Notes under the pieces: model-generated | Told to the model about the DNA's origin: nothing | The model's database searches: none | What the model saw: the letters and a program-made list of their open reading frames with translations, nothing else | Position numbers and translations under genes: made by a program | Assembly: GCF_031128465.2 (NCBI RefSeq) | Contig: NZ_CP155618.1 | Coordinates: forward strand, 2,117,501 to 2,181,500 | Source of the DNA: Mariniflexile litorale | Lineage (GTDB): Bacteria; Bacteroidota; Bacteroidia; Flavobacteriales; Flavobacteriaceae | Direction of reading: 5' to 3' | Length of the DNA stretch: 64,000 bases | In this document: piece by piece, positions 9,627-19,216 of the stretch | How the letters are laid out: each line of letters opens with the position of its first letter | Numbering within the stretch: position 1 is the first letter of the stretch

Positions 9627-10856
9627 ATGAAATTTTTAAAGCACATATTCTTTATTGCTCTTATTCTATTTAGTAATAATTTACTTACTAATTGTAAACA
9701 AGAAAAAAAAGAGGGTAATATTTTAGAAGCAACAAAACAGTTAGTTATTTCAGATACATTAAAATGGTCTGAACGTATGGCACTTTCTATTATAAAACGT
9801 AACCCAGAAGCATGGGATATCGATCATATTCCTGAACCAAAATGGGAGTATAAAGTAGGGTTGGTTTTAACGGCTTACGAAAGACTTTATGCCAAAACTA
9901 AAAACGAAAAATATTATAATTATATCAAAGATTTTGTTGATATGATGATTGACAGTACAGGTACTATTAAAGGGTATGAACTAGAAAGTTATAATATAGA
10001 TTTAATAAATTCTGGAAAGCTACTTTTTAATCTATATGATAAAACTAAGGACGAAAGATATTTAAAAGCTTTAAAACTATTAAGAAGTCAATTAGATGGT
10101 CACCCAAGAACAGCTTCTAATGGCTTTTGGCACAAAAATATATATCCTAACCAAATGTGGTTAGATGGTCTATATATGGGTGAGCCTTTTTATGCCCGCT
10201 ATACAATGGAGTTTGAAGAAGGTGAGAATCTTAACGATATAGCTCATCAATTTAAACTCTTACATGACAAAACTTTTGATAAAAATACTGGCTTGTATTT
10301 TCATGCCTGGGATGAAAGTAAAAAAATGCCATGGGCCAATAAAGAAACTGGCTGCGCACCTAATATATGGTTAAGAGCGTTAGGTTGGTATGCTATGGCA
10401 TTAGTTGATGTTTTAGATTATATGCCAAAAGAACACCCTAAACATGAGCAATTGGTTCATTATTTAAATGAATTAGCCGAAGCTGTTAGTGATTTTCAAG
10501 ACGCATCTGGGTTATGGTATCAAGTACCAAATATGCAAGATAGAGAAGGGAATTATTTAGAATCTTCTGGTTCATCCATGTTTGCGTATGCTTTTGCTAA
10601 AGGGGCACACAAAGGATATCTACCTGCCAAATTTGAAGATATAGCCAATAAAGCCTTTGACGGTTTAATAAAAGAACGCATAGAAATTGATGAAGATGGT
10701 GAAATTCATCTTACAAAAACGTGTAAAAGTGCTGGTTTAGGAGGAAATCCTTATAGAGACGGTTCATATGAATATTATCTAAGTGAGCCTATTTTAACAG
10801 ATAATTCTCATGGATTGGGACCATTTATTATGGCTGCTACAGAGTTAAATAGATAA
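9627..10856 (+). CDS. GH105 unsaturated rhamnogalacturonyl hydrolase-like lipoprotein
   Basis: This 409-residue protein resembles YteR/YesR of family GH105, which remove the unsaturated uronic acid left on the non-reducing end of oligosaccharides by pectate or rhamnogalacturonan lyases. A lipoprotein signal ends at TNC (Cys23). The (alpha/alpha)6 barrel contains family motifs NIDLINSGKLLF (~123-134), FWHKN (~167) and MWLDGLYMGEPFYARY (~177-192), with Asp180 in the position of the catalytic acid/base. It lies 82 bp downstream of SusD beyond a terminator, so it is probably expressed by readthrough or from a weak own promoter. It is the first of three GH105-type proteins in the window and is convergent with the esterase-GH43 fusion. 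Confidence 0.88.
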   Translation: MKFLKHIFFIALILFSNNLLTNCKQEKKEGNILEATKQLVISDTLKWSERMALSIIKRNPEAWDIDHIPEPKWEYKVGLVLTAYERLYAKTKNEKYYNYIKDFVDMMIDSTGTIKGYELESYNIDLINSGKLLFNLYDKTKDERYLKALKLLRSQLDGHPRTASNGFWHKNIYPNQMWLDGLYMGEPFYARYTMEFEEGENLNDIAHQFKLLHDKTFDKNTGLYFHAWDESKKMPWANKETGCAPNIWLRALGWYAMALVDVLDYMPKEHPKHEQLVHYLNELAEAVSDFQDASGLWYQVPNMQDREGNYLESSGSSMFAYAFAKGAHKGYLPAKFEDIANKAFDGLIKERIEIDEDGEIHLTKTCKSAGLGGNPYRDGSYEYYLSEPILTDNSHGLGPFIMAATELNR

Positions 10857-10884
10857 AAGGAAACAAACAACATTTGATTATATA

Positions 10885-10920
10885 AATAAGCTATTTCTTT
10901 TTAAAAAGAAATAGCTTATT
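10885..10920. terminator. Perfect 36-nt palindrome, bidirectional terminator
   Basis: The 36 nt from 10885 to 10920 are an exact palindrome that folds into a long hairpin with A/T tracts. It lies between the convergent GH105 (+) and esterase-GH43 (-) genes and should stop both transcripts. Confidence 0.88.
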
Positions 10921-10923
10921 CTG

Positions 10924-12723
10924 TTATAATTTACTCTGAAAAGATTTAAACTCTGATAATGAAATTTTAAAAACACTACCATGTCTTGTGCCTTTTGGAA
11001 ATTCAATTTTATTAGATATATCTTCCCACGTATTTAAATCTTTAGATTGAATGGCACCATATGTATGGTCTTTATATTTATCAAAGTATACAATCCAATT
11101 TCCATCAATATTAATTACTGTTGGTCCTTCTGCCCAATAGTCTCCAGTAATAGGGACGCTTGCCTTAGTGTATGGACCAATTAGGTTGTTACTAAAAGCT
11201 ATTTTTATGTTTTTTTGCGCTGGTTTTTTTGTTTCGTCTTTTAAAAACATAACAAATTTGTTGCCCTGCTTTTGAATGGTAGCATCAATCACATTAAATC
11301 CCGGTTCGTATAATAATTTGGTTTTACTGAAGGTTTTGAAGTCTTTAGTAGTTGTATAATACATTCTATGGTTATAACCATCATCTTCTTTTACCTGAGT
11401 TTCTGGAAAATGTCCTCTAATTGTAGATGCCCAATAAATTATATACTCTTTTGAGTTCTCATCATAAGTGATTTCTGGAGCCCAAGTATTTCTTGTTCCT
11501 GATTCATGCTCCATGACTGGTATAAATTGTTGTTCAGACCAATTGATTAAATCTTTGGAATTAGCATATCCAATACCTTTATCTGTCCAGCTTACCGTCC
11601 ATACCATATGGTATAAACCATCTCCACCTTTTATAATGCAGGGGTCTCGCATTAGTTTATCTTTTCCAACTTGGGGTGTTAAAAAAGAAGTATCGTTTTT
11701 TATAGATTTCCATGTGTAACCATCTTCACTATAAGCTAAATGTAACCCGTCTTCCCCATTTCCTTTGAAGTAGGAGAACATGTAAATTTCTTTTTCAGGT
11801 ATGAATTTATTTGCAATTAACCAATTTTCGCAAGCTTTTGGCCAATTAAGATGCGTGCCGAACCTGCCTAAACCAAAACCATGACCACCATTTTCATAAA
11901 TATGCATTTCAGTTGGTACATTATGCTTTTTTAAAGCTAAATAATAGTTGATGCTATTTTCAACAGGAACAGATTTATCATCGGTAGCATGAATTAGAAT
12001 AGTTGGTGGTGTGTTTTTGTTAACCTGTTTTTCGTTTGAATATTTTTCTATTAATTCTGAGGAAGGATCCTTTCCTAATAAATTTTCTTTTGAACCATTA
12101 TGAGTTATACCATCTTCCATAGAAATCACGGGATAGATTAACATTGAAAAATCTGGTCTAGCACTGGTTTCATCTGAAGCATATACTTTATCATTATAAT
12201 GCGTAGCTGCGGTTGAAGCTAAATGTCCGCCAGCCGAAAAACCAATGATCCCAATTTTATTTGGGTCTAAATTCCAATTTTTAGCATTTCTTTTTACCGT
12301 TCTAATAGCTTCTTGTGCATCTTGAAGAGGCCCAATGGTTTTATCTTCCATAATAGCATCACTAGGTAAGCGGTACTTAAGTACAAAAGCAGAAATACCT
12401 ATAGCGTTTAACCATTCTGCAATTTTATCGCCTTCTTTATCATGCGATAAAACGGAATAACCGCCACCTGGACAAATAATAACTGCAGTATTTTCAAGAT
12501 TATTATTATCCACTAAAAATACTTTTAAAGTGGGTTCTGTCACTTTTCTTATGGCATTAGCTTTTCCATTAGAATCTAATCTAAATTCTTCTTTATAAGA
12601 ATCATTTTTTTTAGTTCCTGGAATCTTTTCCCATAAGGAGATTTCTTTACTCTGAGAAGTAGTTGTTTGAGTGAATAACACTAATGATAGTCCTATAATT
12701 AATACTTTTATGCCTTTGTTCAT
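10924..12723 (-). CDS. Two-domain enzyme: alpha/beta-hydrolase esterase fused to GH43-type glycosidase
   Basis: The 599-residue secreted protein (signal peptide ~1-24) joins two catalytic modules. Residues ~60-308 are an alpha/beta-hydrolase of the acetyl-esterase type: oxyanion motif CPGGGYS (~84-90), nucleophile Ser163 in GFSAGG, acid Asp248/249 in ATDDKSVP, and His281 in GGHGFG. Residues ~315-595 are a five-bladed propeller of the GH43 type with RDP (Asp360), NTWAPE (Glu417), FNVIDAT (Asp480) and WAEGP (Glu532), matching the usual base, modulator and acid. A likely role is to deacetylate and then remove an arabinose, xylose or galactose residue from pectin side chains; the sugar is not predictable. 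It is the last gene of the minus-strand enzyme cluster, 71 bp after the GH105. Confidence 0.88.
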   Translation of the reverse strand: MNKGIKVLIIGLSLVLFTQTTTSQSKEISLWEKIPGTKKNDSYKEEFRLDSNGKANAIRKVTEPTLKVFLVDNNNLENTAVIICPGGGYSVLSHDKEGDKIAEWLNAIGISAFVLKYRLPSDAIMEDKTIGPLQDAQEAIRTVKRNAKNWNLDPNKIGIIGFSAGGHLASTAATHYNDKVYASDETSARPDFSMLIYPVISMEDGITHNGSKENLLGKDPSSELIEKYSNEKQVNKNTPPTILIHATDDKSVPVENSINYYLALKKHNVPTEMHIYENGGHGFGLGRFGTHLNWPKACENWLIANKFIPEKEIYMFSYFKGNGEDGLHLAYSEDGYTWKSIKNDTSFLTPQVGKDKLMRDPCIIKGGDGLYHMVWTVSWTDKGIGYANSKDLINWSEQQFIPVMEHESGTRNTWAPEITYDENSKEYIIYWASTIRGHFPETQVKEDDGYNHRMYYTTTKDFKTFSKTKLLYEPGFNVIDATIQKQGNKFVMFLKDETKKPAQKNIKIAFSNNLIGPYTKASVPITGDYWAEGPTVINIDGNWIVYFDKYKDHTYGAIQSKDLNTWEDISNKIEFPKGTRHGSVFKISLSEFKSFQSKL

Positions 12724-12794
12724 TTCTCTCTTTTAGAAATTTATATTTGTTTCATTAAAATTTCAACTTTAATGAGACAAATATATTAGAATAA

Positions 12795-13919
12795 TTAGTT
12801 TAATCTATAAACTTCTGCGCCAGCTAAAAGAAAACAGCCTAAACCATAATCTTCAAAATCTGGAACTTTATCATACGATAGAGGTTGTCCATCTTTCGGT
12901 TCTTTTCCGGTAGATTGTAAATAACCTAAGAAACCGTTGTCATGCAAAGCGTCTTTTATCATTGCATTCCAAGCTTTTTCTATTACAGGCATATATTTTC
13001 CTTTATCTAAAATACCGTTGTTCACACCATAAGCCATACCATAAACAAATAAAGCGGTGCCCGATGTCTCTTTTCCTCCGTAATGTTTTGGGTCATGTAA
13101 ACTTACATTCCAAAAACCATCTTTTCTTTGAATTGGTACCAATGCTTCTGCCATCGATTTCAAATCAATAATATATTGTTCCCTATGAGGCGCATCTTCT
13201 GGAATAATAGACAATACTTTGGCTAATGCCGCAATTACCCAACCGTTACCACGACTCCAATAGGAGTCTTCACCGTTAGGCTCTGTGTAAGGAGGGTCGA
13301 AGTCTGCATCACGCCACCAAAGACCATCTTTTGGATTATACAAGCCATTATCGCCATGCTTATCCCTAGAATACATGTACATATCATACATTTTGTCAAA
13401 ATAACGATTGTCATTTTCCAGAACACCTAATTTTGCAAAAACAGGCATACCCATTTGTATAGCATCAATCCACGACCAGTCATCTAATTGCGGTGTATTG
13501 AGCAACATATTTATACAGGATTTTGTGTTTTTTAGTTTTTTTGGGTCTGGTTCTAAATTATATAAATCTATATAGGTTTGGGCAGCACAATAATCATCGG
13601 CATTACGATTGGCATTACCGTTTCTAAAACCCCAATTATGGAATTCAGACCATGAATACGCATAATCATAATAGACTTCTTTTGGATATATTTCATATAA
13701 TGCCATCAAACCTTCGTAATATACGCCACGTGTCCAAATATTACTTGGACGTTCTCTGTTAGTTACTATGGTTTTGCCCACATCGGGCCATTTTTCCATA
13801 AAGTATTTGTTGGCTAATTCCATTTGTGCTAATACATCCTTCTTATTAAAAGGTTGTTGTGAAAATGAAATTTGAGCAATTAAGAAGCTTAGGCTTATAA
13901 ATAAAAGTGTCTTTTTCAT
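12795..13919 (-). CDS. GH105 unsaturated uronyl hydrolase
   Basis: This 374-residue secreted protein has a signal peptide cleaved near SFSQ (~20). The (alpha/alpha)6 fold of GH105 is visible through IWTRGVYYEGLMALY (~61-75), NADDYCAAQTY (~107-116), WSWIDAIQMGMPVFAKLG (~149-166) and YWSRGNGWVIAALAKVL. Asp152 sits where the catalytic acid is expected. It should release 4-deoxy-unsaturated galacturonate from lyase products in the periplasm. It lies 17 bp downstream of the GH106 gene and belongs to the unit starting with PL22. It differs clearly from the GH105 proteins at 9627 and 54428, so the three probably prefer different aglycones, such as rhamnose versus galacturonate or decorated ends. Confidence 0.9.
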   Translation of the reverse strand: MKKTLLFISLSFLIAQISFSQQPFNKKDVLAQMELANKYFMEKWPDVGKTIVTNRERPSNIWTRGVYYEGLMALYEIYPKEVYYDYAYSWSEFHNWGFRNGNANRNADDYCAAQTYIDLYNLEPDPKKLKNTKSCINMLLNTPQLDDWSWIDAIQMGMPVFAKLGVLENDNRYFDKMYDMYMYSRDKHGDNGLYNPKDGLWWRDADFDPPYTEPNGEDSYWSRGNGWVIAALAKVLSIIPEDAPHREQYIIDLKSMAEALVPIQRKDGFWNVSLHDPKHYGGKETSGTALFVYGMAYGVNNGILDKGKYMPVIEKAWNAMIKDALHDNGFLGYLQSTGKEPKDGQPLSYDKVPDFEDYGLGCFLLAGAEVYRLN

Positions 13920-13936
13920 ATGTTTATTTTTTTATA

Positions 13937-16660
13937 TTATTCAGTTTTTTTTAAGGGCGTTATTGAAATAGGATCTAGTAAACCAGAAGGCATAGGCTGC
14001 CATTTTGTAGCGTCAAATTTTTTATAATCTTTATCTACCATATTTATTTCGTAGAAAATTTTCCATTCTTCACCTCTCATTTCTTTGGCACGAATTCTAT
14101 TCGCAGCAAGATTGGTAACTTGTATTTTTAATTCGTTTTTTCCTTTTTTAAGTTGCCCTAAGTTTATGTTGAAAGGTACGGACCAAAGATCTCCAATATA
14201 ATTGCCATTAAGCCAAACTTTAGCACTTTCTCTAACGTCGCCTAAATTCAATTTCCAATTATCTGCTTCTACCTCTGGTGCGTTAAATTCCAAAGTGTAA
14301 AGTGCGGTGCCTGAGAAAGCCTCTGCTTCAGGACTTAAACTAGTCCAAGATTTTAAGGTGTTTGTTTTTGCTGAAGCGGGTAATTCAGGTCCTCCTTTTT
14401 CAAAGTTAATTTCCCAAGTACCTTCTAAGTTTATTGGACTTCCAGCTGTCTTGTAATAATTCCAATTTTGATAAGACTTAGTATTTTCTGTTTTAAGAAT
14501 GAACGATTGTCCAGGTTCTATTCGAAGTTTTACTAATGTTGTGTTGTCTTCTTTTTTTACAAGCGCATTGCCATATTTTTTAGTTAAGGGGTCTAAAATA
14601 ATGACTTCCTTGTTTTTTATTGATATCGGAATATACTCGTCTATAACTTTAGAAGTATGATTAACCAAATAGTATATTTTTTCGCCATCCACATCTCTTT
14701 TAATAAATTTCAAACCTGTTTTAACTAAGGTTTCTGGGTGAATTTGAGCATTTTCTAAATCATTGAATAAGTTTGAAGTTAGATTTAAAAAGGAGCTGTT
14801 CTCTGAAATCAGTTGTGATAATTTTAAGTTTTGAGCTTCGTAATTATAAAATCCAGGAACAGAATTAGGCAAGCCTTCAAAAATAATATGAGCGCCCAAT
14901 TTTTTTAATGAAATCAACTTTTCCAAAGTTGCCATGGGCATTTTTTCACAATTAGGAATAATTATCGATTTGTAATTACCTCCAGGAAGCACAATATGTC
15001 CGTCTTTAAAAGTTGCTTGTTTTATGAAGTTGTCAGAAATAAAATCGACTCCATAACCGTTGCTCATTAATTTTTTGGTGGTATGGTAAAAAGGCGTGTT
15101 ATGCAACCACTCATCTAACGAGTGAATTTTAAATTGAAAGAATAAATTACCTCCAAAATTCTTATCCCAAGTATCATAAATAGGCCAGTATAATAAAGTT
15201 TCATTATCTGGTTTTCCAGATTGAAGCATGGATTGGCAATTAGCGATATAAGAAAACAAGGAAGGTGCATCTTCCCATATGGTATTGGTAGCATTAAAAT
15301 TAACCGATGCATAGAATTTCCAACCAGGCCATTCAGCTTGTTTTGGTGAATAAGTTGAACCGTGTAAAAATACATGGTTGATGCCATTTAACAATAAGTC
15401 TTCAACTTCAGGTTTACATTGCGATAAAGCTGTTTTAAAATGGTCGCGTAGCCATGTAAAGGTTTCTGATGAGGTTAGTTGCTTACCTGAAATGTGTGCC
15501 GCTGAAGATGAAAATTTCAGCATAACAGGGTCGGCGTCACCTTCTCGAATGTCTTCCTGCTCTCGTCTAAATCCCGGAATATCATATGGCATTGAACCAA
15601 ATGTTTCACATTCTGGAATGTCGGCCGATGCGTATAAATCAATTAAGTTTCCGGGCGATCCATGTGCTTGTAACTTCGTTTTGTAGTTTTTAGAATTTGC
15701 CCAATTCGTCCAAGGAACATCAAATCTGTTTAATAATAAATCAGATAAGGTTTCTCTGTAATCACTCTTTATTCTATTGCCAATTTCAGAGTCTTCTTTA
15801 TCGAGTAATTGAGATAAGTAGAGTTTTAAATCGTAACCGCGCAGTTTTTCAAATGCTTCTAAAAACATAGGAGTGAAGTCGGTGCCGTAAACCTCGTAAC
15901 TATCGTTAAAAATGGCTCGAAGTTTGCCTTCAAAACCATCAAAAGCTTTGTTGAAAGGTTGTACATAAGCGTTTAATGCTTCGGTTGAATAGTGATCTAA
16001 AGTGTAACCACTTCCGCCAGGAGCTGCTCGTTTTACTTGTTGTCCTGTTTTACCCGCAAAAATGGCGTAAATGGTATAATCGGTATGACTAGCTTGCCAT
16101 TGTAAATGGTTTCCTTTTAGCTTAGGGGTTAAATCTAAATAGGACCCATCACTACCATAAGCAACTACATGAAGTAATTGTGGTGTTACTTTTTCTTTAG
16201 TTGCGGTTATGTCTTTATTAAATGTTTGGTCTTTTTTAATTTGAAAAGTTTCTATAATTAATTTTGTAGCAGCATATGGTGCTGTAACATGACTACCACC
16301 ATAAGGCCAACCTGTACCTAAAACCATGTCAACTTGCATCCCTAAACTATCGGAAACATGTATGGTGTATTTTAGCATATCCATCCATTTAGGCGATAAA
16401 TAATCAATAAAGTTATCTTCTTGTCCTTTAACACCATAAATGGGTGTAATTTCCACACCACCAATACCTGCTTTATGAAAATCTATTAAGCTCGATTTGA
16501 TATTGGGCTTGTCTACCGAACTCCCCATCCACCACCAACGTGTCCAAGGTTTATTTGTATTGTTTTGTTCTGGCCAAGGGGATGTTTTGTCTTGCTCATT
16601 CACTTTACAGGTGAAAAAAGATATAAAAACTAAAAATAAGAGTGCATGATTAAGTTTCAT
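13937..16660 (-). CDS. GH106 alpha-L-rhamnosidase-like lipoprotein
   Basis: The 907-residue protein has a lipoprotein signal ending FFTC (Cys18). It opens with the GH106 hallmark RWWWMGSSVD (~41-50), then GGVEITPIYGVKGQ (~67-80), and later a GWPYGGSHV segment typical of the family's TIM-barrel domain. The C-terminal ~130 residues look like a carbohydrate-binding-type beta-sandwich (GTALYTLEF, WLNGNYIGDLWSVPF). GH106 enzymes hydrolyse terminal alpha-L-rhamnose from rhamnogalacturonan and related glycans. It is a periplasmic or membrane-anchored exo-enzyme here, placed between PL22 and GH105, which fits alternating removal of rhamnose and unsaturated uronate from rhamnogalacturonan-I oligosaccharides. 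The exact linkage is inferred. Confidence 0.88.
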   Translation of the reverse strand: MKLNHALLFLVFISFFTCKVNEQDKTSPWPEQNNTNKPWTRWWWMGSSVDKPNIKSSLIDFHKAGIGGVEITPIYGVKGQEDNFIDYLSPKWMDMLKYTIHVSDSLGMQVDMVLGTGWPYGGSHVTAPYAATKLIIETFQIKKDQTFNKDITATKEKVTPQLLHVVAYGSDGSYLDLTPKLKGNHLQWQASHTDYTIYAIFAGKTGQQVKRAAPGGSGYTLDHYSTEALNAYVQPFNKAFDGFEGKLRAIFNDSYEVYGTDFTPMFLEAFEKLRGYDLKLYLSQLLDKEDSEIGNRIKSDYRETLSDLLLNRFDVPWTNWANSKNYKTKLQAHGSPGNLIDLYASADIPECETFGSMPYDIPGFRREQEDIREGDADPVMLKFSSSAAHISGKQLTSSETFTWLRDHFKTALSQCKPEVEDLLLNGINHVFLHGSTYSPKQAEWPGWKFYASVNFNATNTIWEDAPSLFSYIANCQSMLQSGKPDNETLLYWPIYDTWDKNFGGNLFFQFKIHSLDEWLHNTPFYHTTKKLMSNGYGVDFISDNFIKQATFKDGHIVLPGGNYKSIIIPNCEKMPMATLEKLISLKKLGAHIIFEGLPNSVPGFYNYEAQNLKLSQLISENSSFLNLTSNLFNDLENAQIHPETLVKTGLKFIKRDVDGEKIYYLVNHTSKVIDEYIPISIKNKEVIILDPLTKKYGNALVKKEDNTTLVKLRIEPGQSFILKTENTKSYQNWNYYKTAGSPINLEGTWEINFEKGGPELPASAKTNTLKSWTSLSPEAEAFSGTALYTLEFNAPEVEADNWKLNLGDVRESAKVWLNGNYIGDLWSVPFNINLGQLKKGKNELKIQVTNLAANRIRAKEMRGEEWKIFYEINMVDKDYKKFDATKWQPMPSGLLDPISITPLKKTE

Positions 16661-16711
16661 TTATTTAATACTTTAGAATGTGTTGGTTTCTATAAAAGAA
16701 TGCTTTACAAT

Positions 16712-17971
16712 TTATTTTTCAATATCAACTGCATAAATTTGAGTGCTACCTTCAAAATTTGCTCTAAAAATAATTTGTTTTCCATTAGGTGAAAAATGAA
16801 CGTTAGGTTCTAAATTGTAATCATGATTTTTCATGTTAACTAATTTGCTAGATACTAAACTATCTCCTTTAGGGATGAAATGGTATAGCCACATGCCGTC
16901 TTTTGCATGTGCTACCTGGCCTTCATCACCCCCATCGCCGGCAAAGGTTTTTAAATCGGGAGAGATATTGTAATGAATAGACCATTCATCACGTTTTAAG
17001 GTATATCTGGTTTCTTTTCCGGTATCTAAATGTTTGCCTGTTAAATAAAAGGTTTCTCCTCTAGGAATTTGTAGATCGAACCAAATGGTATTTCCGTTAG
17101 GACTAAAAAATTCATGACCTGCAATTTCTCTGTGAACTGTTCTTTTATGAATGAGTGTGTTCTCTTTGGTTTTTATGTTGATATTCCAAATACGATCTAC
17201 CTTATGCCAAGGTCCTTCGTGGCAATACATCAATAAATCTGGGTTGGTTGGTGAAAATTGAATGTGATTTAACCAGGCATTTTCAGAATATATAGTGTTG
17301 AATTCTTTGGTATTTATATTGATGGTGATGAGACTTCTTTTAAGTTTTGCTTCATAAATTTTGTCAAAATATCCTGATTTTTTAGGATTCTTTTTAAAGA
17401 TATCGTTTTCTTCCTTGGTTATTAATGCACCGCCTAATAATGTTTCATCGGCATTTAAACTGGTAACAGAACCAATAACGTTGTTACTAAATTTGTAAAT
17501 GAATTCCGTTTTATGGGTATCAATATGGGTTGCAAAAACACTGTCTTGTATCATGTAAAATACTTTTCTTGTTTTTGCACCAAGTATTTCACCTTTTTTA
17601 TCACCTTTTTGGGTAGTAATTTGGTCTACAACTTTAGTTTCCAAATTGACTGAGAAGAATTGATTGCCAGTTTCTGTACTTCCAGAAAACACCATTAAAT
17701 AGGCATTGCCATCTTTTGATTTTAAAAAAGGATTGTTATGAAAGTAAAAACTGCGGTTATTACCAGTTCTATCAACTAATTTTTCAATTTTATGCCCAGT
17801 AGTAGCATCAATCCAAACACCCGCAAGTGAACTAGCTTTGCTTGTTTCCATTACTGGAATTTCAATTTTATTTAATTTTAAGCTTTTTGCAGTATTTGAT
17901 TTTGATAGTTTTTCTTTACATGAGAAACTTATTGAAATTAATAAGAATAGAAAAGGTTTAAAAAAATTCAT
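16712..17971 (-). CDS. Oligogalacturonate lyase (PL22), lipoprotein form
   Basis: This 419-residue seven-bladed propeller protein resembles oligogalacturonide lyase, which cleaves short oligogalacturonides to 5-keto-4-deoxyuronate. Family features include TGHKIEKLVDRTGNNRSFYFH near the start, NHIQFSP, MYCHEGPWHKVDRIW, REIAGHEFFSPNG and NVHFSPNGKQIIFRANF, which contain the conserved His and Gln-equivalent positions that hold the metal. The N-terminus is a clear lipoprotein signal (SFSC, Cys18), unlike the cytoplasmic PL22 enzymes of enterobacteria, so it should act in the periplasm. It is preceded by an ACAGGAT-type promoter (18029-18074) and probably starts a unit with GH106, GH105 and the esterase-GH43 gene. 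Confidence 0.87.
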   Translation of the reverse strand: MNFFKPFLFLLISISFSCKEKLSKSNTAKSLKLNKIEIPVMETSKASSLAGVWIDATTGHKIEKLVDRTGNNRSFYFHNNPFLKSKDGNAYLMVFSGSTETGNQFFSVNLETKVVDQITTQKGDKKGEILGAKTRKVFYMIQDSVFATHIDTHKTEFIYKFSNNVIGSVTSLNADETLLGGALITKEENDIFKKNPKKSGYFDKIYEAKLKRSLITININTKEFNTIYSENAWLNHIQFSPTNPDLLMYCHEGPWHKVDRIWNINIKTKENTLIHKRTVHREIAGHEFFSPNGNTIWFDLQIPRGETFYLTGKHLDTGKETRYTLKRDEWSIHYNISPDLKTFAGDGGDEGQVAHAKDGMWLYHFIPKGDSLVSSKLVNMKNHDYNLEPNVHFSPNGKQIIFRANFEGSTQIYAVDIEK

Positions 17972-18028
17972 TTGATTGATTTTTAATGCTTTATTTGATT
18001 GAAATAAAGATTGATATATCTTAATTAG

Positions 18029-18074
18029 TAAAAATAGAATTTGTTATAAAAAACTCTATCCTGTGGCATCCTGT
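18029..18074 (-). promoter_or_regulatory. ACAGGAT tandem-heptamer promoter of the PL22 unit
   Basis: On the minus strand two identical ACAGGAT heptamers (18074-18068 and 18064-18058) are spaced with a 10-bp period. They are followed after exactly 21 bp by TATTTTTA (18036-18029), a near-consensus TAnnTTTG -7 box. The start codon of PL22 is 57 bp further on. Five other promoters in the window share the layout. Confidence 0.75.
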
Positions 18075-18109
18075 AAAGTTTTAATGTTATGTTAAGAGTT
18101 TTTATCTAA

Positions 18110-19189
18110 TTATTTCCAAGCTAAAGAGCATTTTCCAATAGCATAAAAAGAGGTTTCATTAATTTTAGTTCTTGCTGTATAAACAATGGTAAAGCTACCA
18201 TTATCTTCTTCTATGACGCAAAGCGGAGTGCGCATGGAATGATCGCCTTCTTCAACCCAAATATTAGGCTTTTTTTGCACTTTTAGGCGAATTTCTTTGC
18301 TCCAATTGACACCATCTTCAGAGATACTGTAACCTATTTCGTGATCCCCTTTTGAGTCAAAAACGGTTAAATATCTACCATCCTTCATTTTGGTCACTTG
18401 AGGATTTTCCATAAAATTATCTACTATTTTAAGTGGATTTATACCTTCAGGCATTCTATGCCAAGGCCCGTTTAGTTTATTTGAGAATGCTAAACCAGAT
18501 GGCCAGGGGCCTAGAGGTGAATAATTGTGACCATCATAAAAAGCAAACCAAGTATTTCCAACTTTATATGGGTTAAATGTAGCCACAGCCTGTTGTCCTT
18601 CCCATTCTTGAGAATTTTCATCAGGTTGCATGATTACTTCCATGTCTGCATATGGGCCAGCAATACCTTCTTCACCTAAAATAACGGATTTAGCACGCCA
18701 TATTTTACCAGAATAATCGCTGCCTGGTAATTCTCCCTTTTCCTCATCACCTCCTCTGTAAGCTACATAGAATAAATTCCAAGCATTTTCTTCTTCATTA
18801 AATTCCACACCCGTAGCCCAAACTTCCGATAAAGGGTTGCTGTGAGACCTTCCAGGAATACTTTCTTTTATGGTTCCTTTTCTTTCCCAATTTATAGCAT
18901 CTTTACTAGTCCAATATGCAATGCGCATATCTCGGTGCGCGCGAATAAACATTTCGTTAACGAACATATGGTAAGTGCCATTTAATTTAACAACCTGCCC
19001 TGTTTCAAAACCAGAGAGATTTTTAGTCGCTAAAACATCGGGGTGATTATAGTTAACAACTGGTTTTTGATGATCTGATACAACATATAAACTTTGTGCA
19101 AAACAAGTTGAGGTTGTTGCAACGAAAATCATAAGATATAATGAAAAGGTTTTTGCAATTTTATTACTGTCTGTGAAAATTTTATGCAT
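18110..19189 (-). CDS. Secreted five-bladed beta-propeller glycosidase (GH43-superfamily-like)
   Basis: The 359-residue protein has a signal peptide (cut near CFAQ, ~32). Repeated blade motifs of the GH43/GH32/GH117-type propeller follow: GTYHMFVNE (~71-79), AYWTSKDAINWERKG (~91-105), NAWNLFYVAYRGG, NTWFAFYDGHN, and ENPQVTKMKDGRYLTVFDS (~261-279), where Glu261 is a candidate acid. I cannot assign it to a numbered family with confidence; a role in trimming pectin side chains follows only from context. It is 27 bp downstream of the GH28 gene, so the two are co-transcribed from the ACAGGAT promoter at 20605-20650. It is related in fold, not closely in sequence, to the protein at 59234. Confidence 0.75.
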   Translation of the reverse strand: MHKIFTDSNKIAKTFSLYLMIFVATTSTCFAQSLYVVSDHQKPVVNYNHPDVLATKNLSGFETGQVVKLNGTYHMFVNEMFIRAHRDMRIAYWTSKDAINWERKGTIKESIPGRSHSNPLSEVWATGVEFNEEENAWNLFYVAYRGGDEEKGELPGSDYSGKIWRAKSVILGEEGIAGPYADMEVIMQPDENSQEWEGQQAVATFNPYKVGNTWFAFYDGHNYSPLGPWPSGLAFSNKLNGPWHRMPEGINPLKIVDNFMENPQVTKMKDGRYLTVFDSKGDHEIGYSISEDGVNWSKEIRLKVQKKPNIWVEEGDHSMRTPLCVIEEDNGSFTIVYTARTKINETSFYAIGKCSLAWK

Positions 19190-19216
19190 TCGATTTATAT
19201 TTTATATTAATTCTTT

